This document shows, in pieces, positions 39,559-48,561 of a stretch of DNA of 64,000 nucleotides. The stretch is from positions 25,361 to 89,360 of the forward strand of contig JAPHTO010000037.1 of the NCBI GenBank assembly GCA_026196955.1. The letters are read 5' to 3'. Below the pieces are notes generated by a model that saw only the letters and a program-made list of their open reading frames with translations, did not search any database and was not told the origin of the DNA. Position 1 is the first letter of the stretch. Every line of letters begins with the position of its first letter. Source of the stretch: Colwellia sp. (GTDB lineage: Bacteria > Pseudomonadota > Gammaproteobacteria > Enterobacterales > Alteromonadaceae). Position numbers and translations under genes: made by a program.

Positions 39559-41724
39559 TTACAACCAACCTAATACATCTCTCATAACCGACCAACGTGG
39601 TTTTTTCGCTTGCGGGTTTTCACCTAATATCCAGTAGTTATAGACTTTTTGTTGAAAGCCATTGTCCTTTTTAAGCTTTAACCAAGTATTGATAAACTGC
39701 ACATAGTCTGTTTGCCCTTTTGGTAATACTAAGCCTACAGGGGCTTTTAGTTTTAAGCCTTTAGGGATTACAGCTGAAAATTCAGGGTATAGCATTGACC
39801 ATGCTGAGCCGACTTCTGTTGAAAATAGCACAGCGTCAACTTCTGGCTGCTTTCCTTTTAAGAATAGCCTAATATCGTCAATTTCAGTGATTTTAGCATT
39901 AGGAAAGTGCTCTTTTAACCATTGCTGATAATAAGCACTTCTGCCAACTCCCATATTCAATGTTTTCATTGCTTGAATATCATATAATTCGGCAAAGGCA
40001 TCTCGCTTTGAGTCATTTAGCAATAAGCCAGCTGTATGATAAGTATATGGATCTGAGAAAGAAACAGACAAGGCTTTTCGTGGGGTGATAGCTCGGCCAC
40101 CAACGGCAATATCAATACTGCCATCCGCTAACAGGTTAGCTTCATTTTTATAATTTTTTAAATAGATAAAAGCAATGTTTAAATTAAGATCTTTTGCAAG
40201 CTCGTTAAGTAGCTCTATATCATAGCCCACTAGCTTATTATTGTTGTTTCGAAAGGCGAAAGGTAGGCTGGCTTTGTAGTATCCAACTCGGATAGTTTTT
40301 CTTGCCATGATGATGTCTAATCTAGGCTGCTTTTGCTCAGAAGCCGTTAAAGGTGTCAATTCATCATATTTCACCACGTTGACAGGCTTATTCATCGCTT
40401 GCATTGATTCAAATGTTTGCACCCCCTCATACTTATAAGGGATCAAGGCTTTTAGGGTGAAACCTGCGCCCACCATCACGGCAAAAGTAATCGCTAAATG
40501 AACACCAATGGCCTGCATGAGCTTGTGCCATTTCATTTTTTTAAGTACGGCTGAAGCAACCAATAAAGTTGCTACAAAGCCATGTAATGCGGCTAAGCCG
40601 GTGGCAAACCTTGCTGTCACTACACTACCTAATAGGTAAAGTTGAAACTGATCGGCAGGTAAATCAAAATAATTAAGCAAAAAAGGAATAGCAACCGCCA
40701 TGCTACCAAAAGCGGTAAGTGCCCCCATGACGACAAAGGAAATATACTGCTCTAGACCCAATGGCGAGCCAACATACCAGGCAGAAAAAAGAATAAATCC
40801 AAGGCCAAGCAAGGTACCCGTGCTAGGAAAACTATAGGCTGTAGGCACCATTACGTCGACGGTGGAATCAGTTTCCTCACATTCCATACCGTGCTTAGCT
40901 AATAACTCTTTACTGCGTTCAATGATCATAGGCAGCACAACTAACACAGTGCCTGTTGCTAAGGCAGTAATAGCAGCCTCACCTGCAGTGGATAATATTT
41001 GTCGATAAGAGAAAGGGGTTGCCCAGTGTATTAACAAAGGCAAAAAGACAAAAGCTAACAAAGCTGCTGCGATAATATAAACCCATAAAAACACCTGCAA
41101 ACGGCCTAGCTCTTCAACTTCTAAGGTACCTGCCGCAGAGGCTGAAATAGCAAAAATCCCCAAAGGTGCTAACTTAGCAACATAAGAAGCCACCTTCATC
41201 AAGCTGTCACCCACATTGGTGGTTAAATTTAAAAGTGTTTCTTTGTTTTTTACTTGAATTAATGCCACACCCATTAATAGGGAAAATAGCACGACGGCAG
41301 GCACTATGGTTTCAGATAATGATGCGAAGATATTGCTTGGTATATAAAGTTTAATAAAGTTAAACGCAGCAGGCTCTGCAGTCATACTGGTACTAAAAAA
41401 GCCGCTGGTTTGCCAGTTAGGATAAGCTAAAGGTAGTAGTAACAGGGTTAGCATAACAGCCAACCACATTATCAAAATAACTTTGACAGCGCGCATGCCT
41501 ATTCGGCCAGCCATATCACTATCAAGGCGACCTAAGCCGCCGATAATAGATACTAGCACGTAGGGCAAAACAGTCATTTGCAATAAGCGTATATAAATAT
41601 TTCCTATAACTTCTAAGTCGCCCGCTGGCTCGCCAACAAAGATACCAGTGCTTATGCCTAACAGCAGAGCAATAATAACACGCTGAAAAGGGCTTAATTT
41701 TTTATATATTTTTATTATTGGCAT
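39559..41724 (-). CDS. SLC1/DAACS-type cation symporter fused to a periplasmic solute-binding domain
   Basis: A 721-residue fusion. Residues 1-about 440 are a dicarboxylate/amino-acid:cation symporter (DctA/GltP family), with multiple hydrophobic segments, a MVPTAYSFPSTGT stretch in the position of the HP1/TM7 serine-rich region, and FATGLAALHG in the C-terminal transport domain. Residues about 475-705 form a type-II periplasmic binding domain (SBP_bac_3): TIRVGYYKASLPFAF, YDIELLNELAKDL, DGSIDIAVGGRAITPRK. The binding domain would have to face the periplasm. Possible substrates are glutamate, aspartate or dicarboxylates. The frame is uninterrupted, so this is not an assembly join. Confidence 0.9.
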   Translation of the reverse strand: MPIIKIYKKLSPFQRVIIALLLGISTGIFVGEPAGDLEVIGNIYIRLLQMTVLPYVLVSIIGGLGRLDSDMAGRIGMRAVKVILIMWLAVMLTLLLLPLAYPNWQTSGFFSTSMTAEPAAFNFIKLYIPSNIFASLSETIVPAVVLFSLLMGVALIQVKNKETLLNLTTNVGDSLMKVASYVAKLAPLGIFAISASAAGTLEVEELGRLQVFLWVYIIAAALLAFVFLPLLIHWATPFSYRQILSTAGEAAITALATGTVLVVLPMIIERSKELLAKHGMECEETDSTVDVMVPTAYSFPSTGTLLGLGFILFSAWYVGSPLGLEQYISFVVMGALTAFGSMAVAIPFLLNYFDLPADQFQLYLLGSVVTARFATGLAALHGFVATLLVASAVLKKMKWHKLMQAIGVHLAITFAVMVGAGFTLKALIPYKYEGVQTFESMQAMNKPVNVVKYDELTPLTASEQKQPRLDIIMARKTIRVGYYKASLPFAFRNNNNKLVGYDIELLNELAKDLNLNIAFIYLKNYKNEANLLADGSIDIAVGGRAITPRKALSVSFSDPYTYHTAGLLLNDSKRDAFAELYDIQAMKTLNMGVGRSAYYQQWLKEHFPNAKITEIDDIRLFLKGKQPEVDAVLFSTEVGSAWSMLYPEFSAVIPKGLKLKAPVGLVLPKGQTDYVQFINTWLKLKKDNGFQQKVYNYWILGENPQAKKPRWSVMRDVLGWL

Positions 41725-42094
41725 CTAACACTCCGTTAATTAGATCGCTTACCGTTAGCCTATTGTTCAGGTGAGTTTTTTTTGCTTTTGAACTTTAGCG
41801 TAACTGTTTTTTGAAAGTGTAAAATGTTTAGTGTTATTTGACTAGTGGAAAGTGAAAAGAGGGTGTTTTTTATTGCTAAAATTTAAATGTGTTTTTCGTA
41901 ACGACAACTGGTTGAACAGTTGCTAGCTCACGTCAATTCTCGCTTATGTTTTTTTGTTATTTTAAGCTGTAATAAATCTTTAAAAAAAGTTTAATAATGT
42001 ACTAGCAATGGCGCGAAAATCTGATAGTCTTTTAGCACATTATTTTTTTGGTTGTTCTTTTGTGCAATTAAAAAAGTAACGGAGATAAATTTAT

Positions 42095-42103
42095 TTATCC
42101 ACA
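42095..42103 (+). promoter_or_regulatory. DnaA box (perfect) upstream of polA
   Basis: TTATCCACA, identical to the strong E. coli consensus, 233 bp upstream of the chosen polA start. Confidence 0.6.
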
Positions 42104-42225
42104 ATAATAAAAATAAAAGATGTGCGGTATTAAAGGGATTTTGTTCTTACCTTTTTTAATAAAATCATAACTTTAAATAAAACCACCCGAAAGGAAATAT
42201 TTCTCATTCAGGTGTTTTTGCGTGC

Positions 42226-42246
42226 TTATCAACAAAGTTATCCACA
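42226..42246 (+). promoter_or_regulatory. tandem DnaA boxes upstream of polA
   Basis: TTATCAACA (42226-42234, one mismatch) and TTATCCACA (42238-42246, perfect) lie 3 bp apart on the same strand, about 90 bp before the polA start. Together with the box at 42095 this suggests DnaA control of polA. That is inference. Confidence 0.55.
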
Positions 42247-42335
42247 AAGATTGATGTGACAATAATCACACGGCAGTAGTGCAAAGGCCCGCTTTATGGC
42301 ATGCTATGCCCATTATTAATTTTAGTGTTTTTCTT

Positions 42336-45116
42336 ATGGCATCTTTGGCAACAAACTCTCAACTTTCCCCACTTATTTTAGTTGACGGATCTTCATATTT
42401 ATTCCGTGCTTATCACGTTCCTTATTTACAAGCATTATCGACTGCAGATGGTCGACCTACTGGAGCTATTACTGGGGTATTAAATATGATCCGCAGTCTA
42501 AAAAAGGATTACCCAAACGGCAATGTGGTGGTGATTTTTGATGCTAAAGGTAAAACTTTTCGCAATGACATGTATCCAGAGTATAAAGCTAATCGCCCAC
42601 CTATGCCGGATGATTTGCGTAGCCAAATAGCACCCTTGCATGAAATGATCTCAGCTATGGGCTTACCCTTATTAGTCATTCCTGGTGTTGAAGCGGATGA
42701 TGTAATTGGTACTCTAGCAAAGCAGGCTAGCGAGCAGGGCATAGAAACGGTTATTTCGACGGGCGATAAAGATATGGCGCAGCTAGTTACACCGCATGTG
42801 CGCTTAATTAATACCATGACAGATGTTGAAATGGACGAAGCGGGTGTCATCGAAAAATTTGGTGTTCGTCCCGATCAAATTATTGATTACCTTGCCTTGA
42901 TGGGCGATAAAGTGGATAACATCCCTGGTGTCGTTAAGTGTGGTCCGAAAACGGCAGTTAAATGGCTAACTGAGCACGGTACGTTAGATGAAGTGATTGC
43001 CAATGCTGATAAAGTGAAAGGCAAAATAGGTGAAAACTTACGCGATGCACTTGAGCAATTGCCACTGTCTTACCAACTTGCCACGATTAAATGTGACGTA
43101 GAACTCGAAAAAAGTGCAGAGCAATTACACCCTGTTGATGCTGATATTGACGCTTTAACAAAACTATATTCAGAGTATGAATTAAAACGTTTACTCGCTG
43201 AAATCACTCAAGGTGGCGACACAAATGCAGTAGAAAGTAAGCAAGTATCAAGCGTCTCTTCGCCAACAAGCAATGATACAGAAGTTACAGCGCCACAAGT
43301 TGCTAGCTGTGAATATGACATTATTCTTGATAAAAACAGTTTTGATGCCTGGTTAACAAAATTAACCGCCAGTACAGCTTTTGCTTTTGATACAGAAACC
43401 ACGAGTGTTGATTATATGCAAGCAGAGCTAGTCGGGGTATCTTTTGCAGTAGAGGCAGGTAAAGCGGCTTATGTGCCACTAAGTCATGATTATGTTGGCG
43501 CACCAGAGCAACTCGATAAAGATTGGGTGCTTTCGCAATTAAAGCCTTTATTAGAAAGTGAAGCAATAAAAAAAATTGGTCAAAACTTAAAATATGATGC
43601 CAATGTACTAAGCCGTAACGGTATTACGTTACAAGGTGTTGATTTTGATACCATGATTGAATCGTATTGTTTTAATAGCGTTGCTACTCGTCACAATATG
43701 GACGCTTTGGCACTTAAATACCTTGATTATAAAACTGTTCATTTTGAGGATATTGCAGGAAAAGGCGCGAAACAATTGACCTTCAATCAAATTGATATTG
43801 AAAAAGCCGGGCATTACGCCGCTGAAGACGCAGATATTACTTTACGCCTACATCAAGCTATTTTTCCTGCACTTGAGCAGTTGCCAGAGCAGCTGAGCGT
43901 TTATAATGATATTGAAATACCTTTAATGCCTGTTTTGGCAAAAATGGAGCAAACAGGCGTACTTATTGACTGTGATTTACTTGATCAACAAAGTCATACT
44001 ATTGGTCAGCGACTAGATGAATTAGAGATAGAAGCGCATAACTTAGCAGGAAAAAGCTTTAATCTTGGCTCGCCTAAACAGTTGCAGCAAATTTTGTTTG
44101 AAGAGTTAAATATTCCGGTCATCAAAAAAACACCGAAAGGGGCACCATCAACAGCAGAAGAGGTATTGCAAGAGCTGGCGTTGGATTATCCTTTACCAAA
44201 AATAATTTTAGAAAATAGAGGCTTGAGTAAGTTAAAGTCGACCTATACGGATAAGCTACCGCTTATGGTGAGTGATAAAACAGGTCGGGTACATACCTCT
44301 TATCATCAAGCAGTTACCGCAACAGGGCGTTTATCTTCAACAGATCCTAACTTGCAAAACATTCCAATTCGCTCAGAGCAAGGTCGTAAAATACGTCAAG
44401 CGTTTATTGCCCCTGAAAATTACAAAATTGTTGCCATCGATTACTCACAAATAGAGCTACGCATTATGGCGCATTTGTCTAATGATAAAGGCCTTGTAAA
44501 AGCGTTTAGTGAAGGTAAAGATATTCATCGAGCAACCGCGGCTGAAATTTTTGCTGTTGAATTAGATGAAGTTACCAGTGAGCAACGTCGCAGTGCCAAG
44601 GCGATTAATTTTGGCTTAATTTATGGCATGTCTGCTTTTGGATTAGCGAAGCAGTTAAATATTGGTCGTGCTCAAGCACAGGAATATCAAGACAAATACT
44701 TCCAACGTTATCCTGGAGTATTAACCTATATGGAAGATACCCGTCAGCAAGCAAGTGAGCAAGGGTATGTCGAAACCCTATTTGGTCGTCGTTTATATTT
44801 ACCGGATATCAATGCTAAAAACGGCATGCGTAAAAAAGCGGCTGAACGTGCAGCTATCAATGCTCCAATGCAGGGTACAGCCGCAGACATCATTAAAAAA
44901 GCCATGCTGGCCGTGGCAACATGGCTTAATGAGCAAAATGATGACCGTATAAAAATGACCATGCAAGTACACGATGAGCTTATCTTTGAAATCCATCAAG
45001 ATATTGTCGAGGAAACAAAAACTAAATTAGTTGAGCTGATGAACAATGCAGTAGCGCTCAGTGTGCCACTTATTGCAGAAGCAGGTATCGGTGATAATTG
45101 GGATGAAGCGCATTAG
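42336..45116 (+). CDS. polA: DNA polymerase I
   Basis: A polymerase of about 926 residues used in Okazaki-fragment maturation and repair. In order: 5'-3' exonuclease domain (VDGSSYLFRAYH; FDAKGKTFRNDMYPEYK; LALMGDKVDNIPG), 3'-5' exonuclease with an intact DTET near 352, and polymerase domain with DYSQIELRIMAHLS near 702 and VHDELIFE near 878. ATG 42336 is chosen because the family begins just before the LILVDGSSYL motif; in-frame ATG 42306 and a start at 42279 are less likely. A strong hairpin follows. Confidence 0.96.
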   Translation: MASLATNSQLSPLILVDGSSYLFRAYHVPYLQALSTADGRPTGAITGVLNMIRSLKKDYPNGNVVVIFDAKGKTFRNDMYPEYKANRPPMPDDLRSQIAPLHEMISAMGLPLLVIPGVEADDVIGTLAKQASEQGIETVISTGDKDMAQLVTPHVRLINTMTDVEMDEAGVIEKFGVRPDQIIDYLALMGDKVDNIPGVVKCGPKTAVKWLTEHGTLDEVIANADKVKGKIGENLRDALEQLPLSYQLATIKCDVELEKSAEQLHPVDADIDALTKLYSEYELKRLLAEITQGGDTNAVESKQVSSVSSPTSNDTEVTAPQVASCEYDIILDKNSFDAWLTKLTASTAFAFDTETTSVDYMQAELVGVSFAVEAGKAAYVPLSHDYVGAPEQLDKDWVLSQLKPLLESEAIKKIGQNLKYDANVLSRNGITLQGVDFDTMIESYCFNSVATRHNMDALALKYLDYKTVHFEDIAGKGAKQLTFNQIDIEKAGHYAAEDADITLRLHQAIFPALEQLPEQLSVYNDIEIPLMPVLAKMEQTGVLIDCDLLDQQSHTIGQRLDELEIEAHNLAGKSFNLGSPKQLQQILFEELNIPVIKKTPKGAPSTAEEVLQELALDYPLPKIILENRGLSKLKSTYTDKLPLMVSDKTGRVHTSYHQAVTATGRLSSTDPNLQNIPIRSEQGRKIRQAFIAPENYKIVAIDYSQIELRIMAHLSNDKGLVKAFSEGKDIHRATAAEIFAVELDEVTSEQRRSAKAINFGLIYGMSAFGLAKQLNIGRAQAQEYQDKYFQRYPGVLTYMEDTRQQASEQGYVETLFGRRLYLPDINAKNGMRKKAAERAAINAPMQGTAADIIKKAMLAVATWLNEQNDDRIKMTMQVHDELIFEIHQDIVEETKTKLVELMNNAVALSVPLIAEAGIGDNWDEAH

Positions 45117-45219
45117 CAAATATGGCTAAATCACATGCTGTTGAAATTTATTCAGCCGCCATAGGTTCTTATTAAGTACACAAACAGTACCCCTTTACTT
45201 TGTGTGTTTCGTGTTTTTT

Positions 45220-45253
45220 GCTGCCACACTGTCGTCAGTGTGGCAGCTTTTTT
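45220..45253 (+). terminator. intrinsic terminator after polA
   Basis: A 12-bp perfect stem GCTGCCACACTG / CAGTGTGGCAGC with a TCGT loop followed by six T. It terminates plus-strand transcription only; on the minus strand the tail is A-rich. It lies about 100 bp after the polA stop, leaving room for a short independent RNA. Confidence 0.9.
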
Positions 45254-45266
45254 ATGTCTAGAGAAG

Positions 45267-47354
45267 CTATGCGTTTGAATAGCGCTCTTTGTTACCAAGC
45301 CAGCGTTGTATAAGCGCTTGAGCACATTCAGGGTTTTGACGAGATAATAAATAAGCTTTTTGTTGTATGTCAGGGATCAAATAACCATCTCGGCTAAGAT
45401 CTGCTATTTTCAAATCAGCTAAGCCGGTTTGCCTTGTGCCTAATAATTCCCCGGGGCCGCGAATTTCAAGGTCTTTTTCTGCGATAACAAAGCCATCATT
45501 ACTTTCTCTTAATACGGCTAAACGTTTAGTTGCTGTTTTTGAGAGTGGTGCTTTGTACAGTAAGACACAATGTGAAGCAATTGAGCCTCGGCCAACACGG
45601 CCACGCAATTGATGTAACTGTGCTAATCCCAAACGTTCAGGGTTTTCTATCACCATTAAGCTTGAGTTAGGGACATCAACACCAACTTCAATCACTGTTG
45701 TGGCGATCAGCAAATGAATATCACCCGTTTTAAAGCTATCCATGATTTCTTGTTTCTCTACGGCCTTCATTCGTCCGTGGACTAAGCCGACTTTAAGCTC
45801 TGGCAGCTGTGCTTGTAGGTATTGCGCGGTATCTTCAGCTGCTTGGCATTGCAATATTTCTGACTCTTCAATAAGGGTACATACCCAATAAGCTTGGCGA
45901 TTATCATTCGTGCAGCCTTCTCTAATACGCTCAATAACATTATCTCGACGACTATCAGGTAAAGCGACAGTGTTTATTGGTGTACGGCCGGGGGGAAGTT
46001 CATCAATCACTGAGGTATCTAAATCAGCATAAGCCGTCATGGCTAAGGTACGCGGAATGGGCGTTGCTGTCATAATTAACTGGTGGGGATAATTGTTATC
46101 AAAAACCCCTTTCTCACGTAACGATAAGCGTTGATGAACACCAAACTTATGTTGCTCATCAATAATAATTAGCACTAATTTATCGAAAACCACATCAGCT
46201 TGAAACAATGCATGTGTGCCGATAACCATTTGCATTTCACCACTGGCGATATGCTCTAGAGCTAACCGTCTCGCCTTTGCCTTGGTTTTTCCTGCTAACC
46301 AGCCGACTGTGATATTGAGAGGACTAAACCAATGAGTAAAATTAATAGCATGCTGTTCAGCTAAAATTTCCGTGGGTGCCATTAATGCGACTTGATAACC
46401 TTGGCTAATTGCACTCAAGGCCGCTAAAGCAGCAACTAAGGTTTTACCTGAGCCAACATCGCCTTGGACTAAACGCATCATAGGTTGAGATTTTGCTAAA
46501 TCAGTTTTAATTTCACTGACCACTCTTGTTTGCGCCTTAGTGGGCGAAAAAGGCAAGGTTTTTAAAAAGTCATTCTCGACTGCTTGTTTAGCATTCAATG
46601 ACACGGCTTGATGAATATCGCTTTGTTGCCTGACTTTTAGCATACTCAAGTTGTGGGCTAGTAACTCTTCTTTGATTAAACGCAGTTGTGCCGGGTGTTT
46701 ACCATTCTCAAGCTGACTCGTTGATATTTCCGGAGGTGGCCTGTGGATTATTGTCAGTGCTTGTGCCAGCGAATACTGCTCATCAAATAAACTATCAGGT
46801 AGCAATTCTTCAACTTGCCCGCGTTGTAAGCGTACAAGCGCTTGCTCAGTTAAGTTACGCAGCGAAATTTGCTTTAAACCGTCGGTGGTTGGGTAAACGG
46901 GCGTTAACGTTTCTTCTACTGGGGTGAGTGCTCTGTCATCGTCAAGTGCTTTGTATTCAGGGTGAACAATTTGAAAGCCGCGTGGCCCTCGTTTTATTTC
47001 ACCATAACATCGTATAGTACGGCCGACATTCAAGCTATTTTTTTGACTGGCAGAAAAGCTGAAAAAGCATAATTGCACATTACCTGTGCCATCATTTAAG
47101 TTAACCACCAACATTCGGCGTTTGCCGTGTGTTATTTGATTACTGGTAATTTCACCAATAATATTAGTATGGGTGCCAGGTAAGCAATCTCGAATGGTGG
47201 TTATACGGGTTCTGTCTTCATAACGAAGCGGTAAATGGAATAATAAATCTTGTACAGACACTAAACCTAGCTTGGCTAACTTCGCCGCCATGCTAGGCCC
47301 AACACCTTTAAAGGTTGAGAGGGAAACTTGTGATAATTTTGTCAGTGCTTCCAT
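45267..47354 (-). CDS. recG: ATP-dependent DNA helicase RecG
   Basis: A 695-residue helicase that remodels stalled forks and Holliday junctions. It has an N-terminal wedge domain, P-loop GDVGSGKT (about 301-308), IIIDEQHKFG, TATPIPRTLAM, and the C-terminal SF2 motifs LHQLRGRVGRG. Last gene of the minus-strand gmk-rpoZ-spoT-ridA-trmH-recG cluster, convergent with polA. Confidence 0.97.
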   Translation of the reverse strand: MEALTKLSQVSLSTFKGVGPSMAAKLAKLGLVSVQDLLFHLPLRYEDRTRITTIRDCLPGTHTNIIGEITSNQITHGKRRMLVVNLNDGTGNVQLCFFSFSASQKNSLNVGRTIRCYGEIKRGPRGFQIVHPEYKALDDDRALTPVEETLTPVYPTTDGLKQISLRNLTEQALVRLQRGQVEELLPDSLFDEQYSLAQALTIIHRPPPEISTSQLENGKHPAQLRLIKEELLAHNLSMLKVRQQSDIHQAVSLNAKQAVENDFLKTLPFSPTKAQTRVVSEIKTDLAKSQPMMRLVQGDVGSGKTLVAALAALSAISQGYQVALMAPTEILAEQHAINFTHWFSPLNITVGWLAGKTKAKARRLALEHIASGEMQMVIGTHALFQADVVFDKLVLIIIDEQHKFGVHQRLSLREKGVFDNNYPHQLIMTATPIPRTLAMTAYADLDTSVIDELPPGRTPINTVALPDSRRDNVIERIREGCTNDNRQAYWVCTLIEESEILQCQAAEDTAQYLQAQLPELKVGLVHGRMKAVEKQEIMDSFKTGDIHLLIATTVIEVGVDVPNSSLMVIENPERLGLAQLHQLRGRVGRGSIASHCVLLYKAPLSKTATKRLAVLRESNDGFVIAEKDLEIRGPGELLGTRQTGLADLKIADLSRDGYLIPDIQQKAYLLSRQNPECAQALIQRWLGNKERYSNA

Positions 47355-47388
47355 GAATAATGTTCGCGATTAAAATCGACTTGGTAAA

Positions 47389-48096
47389 TTAATCATCAAG
47401 GTGTTGCCAAGCGCTTTTATCCATCTGCATTTTTTGCCACCAAAGCTCATCGGCAACGATTTGTCCTTCATCGTCTATAGCGGGATAAGGTAAGCCTTTA
47501 CGTTGACAGGCTTCGGCAAAAATAGGGTGGCCACCTTCAAAGAGTATACGCTGTCGGCGTTGATGATTTAATGTTGCTTTATTGTACATACCCGCTAACT
47601 GTCTTTGGCGCTGTGCTTCATATAAGACGACAGAGCAGGCAACCGAAACATTTAATGATTGCACCATACCAACCATAGGAATGACTATGTCTTGATCGGC
47701 GAGTGCTAGAGCCTCTTTGGAGGCGCCAAACTTTTCTTGTCCTAAAATAATAGCGGTTGGCTTGGTGTAATCAACGTCTCGAAAATCAATGGCAGTGTCT
47801 GATAAGTTGGTCACTAACACTTGCATGCCTTGTGCTTTTAGCTGAGTAATCGCATCAGCGGTTTTATGATGATTATGCACATCAACCCAGTTTTGGCTAC
47901 CGGCCGCACTGCCACCACGCACTTCAGCCTCTTCGCTTTTCCAAATCGCATGAACATCACTAACACCAATAGCGTCACAAGTGCGTACTACGGCCGCTAA
48001 ATTATGAGTTTTGTGCACGCCTTCCATGCAAACGGTTAAATCAGGCTGGCGCTTATCTAGCATAGTATTTATGCGTTGGAGTCTTTCTGGGGTCAT
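47389..48096 (-). CDS. trmH: tRNA (guanosine(18)-2'-O)-methyltransferase TrmH
   Basis: A 235-residue SPOUT methyltransferase for Gm18 of tRNA. Family motifs: HKTHNLAAVVRTCDAIG near residues 28-44, LGQEKFGAS near 118-126, and the knot segment IPMVGMVQSLNVSVACSVVLYE. It sits between ridA and recG; the spoT-trmH-recG order is that of E. coli, with ridA added. Confidence 0.96.
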   Translation of the reverse strand: MTPERLQRINTMLDKRQPDLTVCMEGVHKTHNLAAVVRTCDAIGVSDVHAIWKSEEAEVRGGSAAGSQNWVDVHNHHKTADAITQLKAQGMQVLVTNLSDTAIDFRDVDYTKPTAIILGQEKFGASKEALALADQDIVIPMVGMVQSLNVSVACSVVLYEAQRQRQLAGMYNKATLNHQRRQRILFEGGHPIFAEACQRKGLPYPAIDDEGQIVADELWWQKMQMDKSAWQHLDD

Positions 48097-48125
48097 GGCT
48101 ATTTTCTTTGTCGTGTTTAAAAATA

Positions 48126-48515
48126 TTAGCGCAAGCTAGGTAATTCCATGACACCATCAATTTCAATGTCAACGTCTTTAGGTAATTTAGATATTTGAAT
48201 TGCAGCACGTGCAGGATAGGGCTGTTGAAAATACTTAGCCATGATCTCATTAACGGTGGCAAAATTACTTAGATCAGTCATAAAAATGTTAACTTTAACC
48301 ATATCGTTAATCGTGCCGCCAGCAGCTTCACAAACAGCAGACAAGTTTTTAAACACCTGCTCAGTTTGTTCGGCAAAACCGCCCTCAATCACTTCCATGG
48401 TCGCCGGTATTAGCGGGATTTGCCCAGACAAGTACACAGTATTGTTTACTTTTACTGCTTGGCTATAAGTACCAATAGCACTGGGGGCTTGATCTGTTTT
48501 AATAATACTTTTCAT
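48126..48515 (-). CDS. ridA: reactive enamine/imine deaminase RidA
   Basis: A 129-residue YjgF/RidA protein that hydrolyses toxic 2-aminoacrylate-type enamines formed by PLP enzymes. The family signatures [22 protein letters not shown] (positions 17-38; conserved residues shown only in part here) and [12 protein letters not shown] with the substrate-binding arginine near 105 are present. It is inserted between spoT and trmH in the conserved operon. Confidence 0.96.
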   Translation of the reverse strand: MKSIIKTDQAPSAIGTYSQAVKVNNTVYLSGQIPLIPATMEVIEGGFAEQTEQVFKNLSAVCEAAGGTINDMVKVNIFMTDLSNFATVNEIMAKYFQQPYPARAAIQISKLPKDVDIEIDGVMELPSLR

Positions 48516-48561
48516 TTTGTTTCCTTAATTTTTAGCTTCAAGTTTACATCTTAAAGCAAAA

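Larger units (their letters stand above)
41725..42335. other. non-coding region upstream of polA with DnaA-box cluster
   Basis: A 611-bp AT-rich gap between the divergent symporter and polA. It holds three DnaA-box-like nonamers (42095, 42226, 42238) and an imperfect hairpin followed by TTTTT (42183-42219), which resembles a terminator or attenuator. No convincing ORF, tRNA or sRNA was recognised. Promoters for both divergent genes must lie here, but I could not place one confidently. Confidence 0.55.

Noticed and set aside
42095..42246. Second replication origin upstream of polA
   Set aside because: DnaA boxes alone do not make an origin. No GATC cluster or 13-mer-like unwinding repeats are present, and a canonical oriC exists at 6463-6889.
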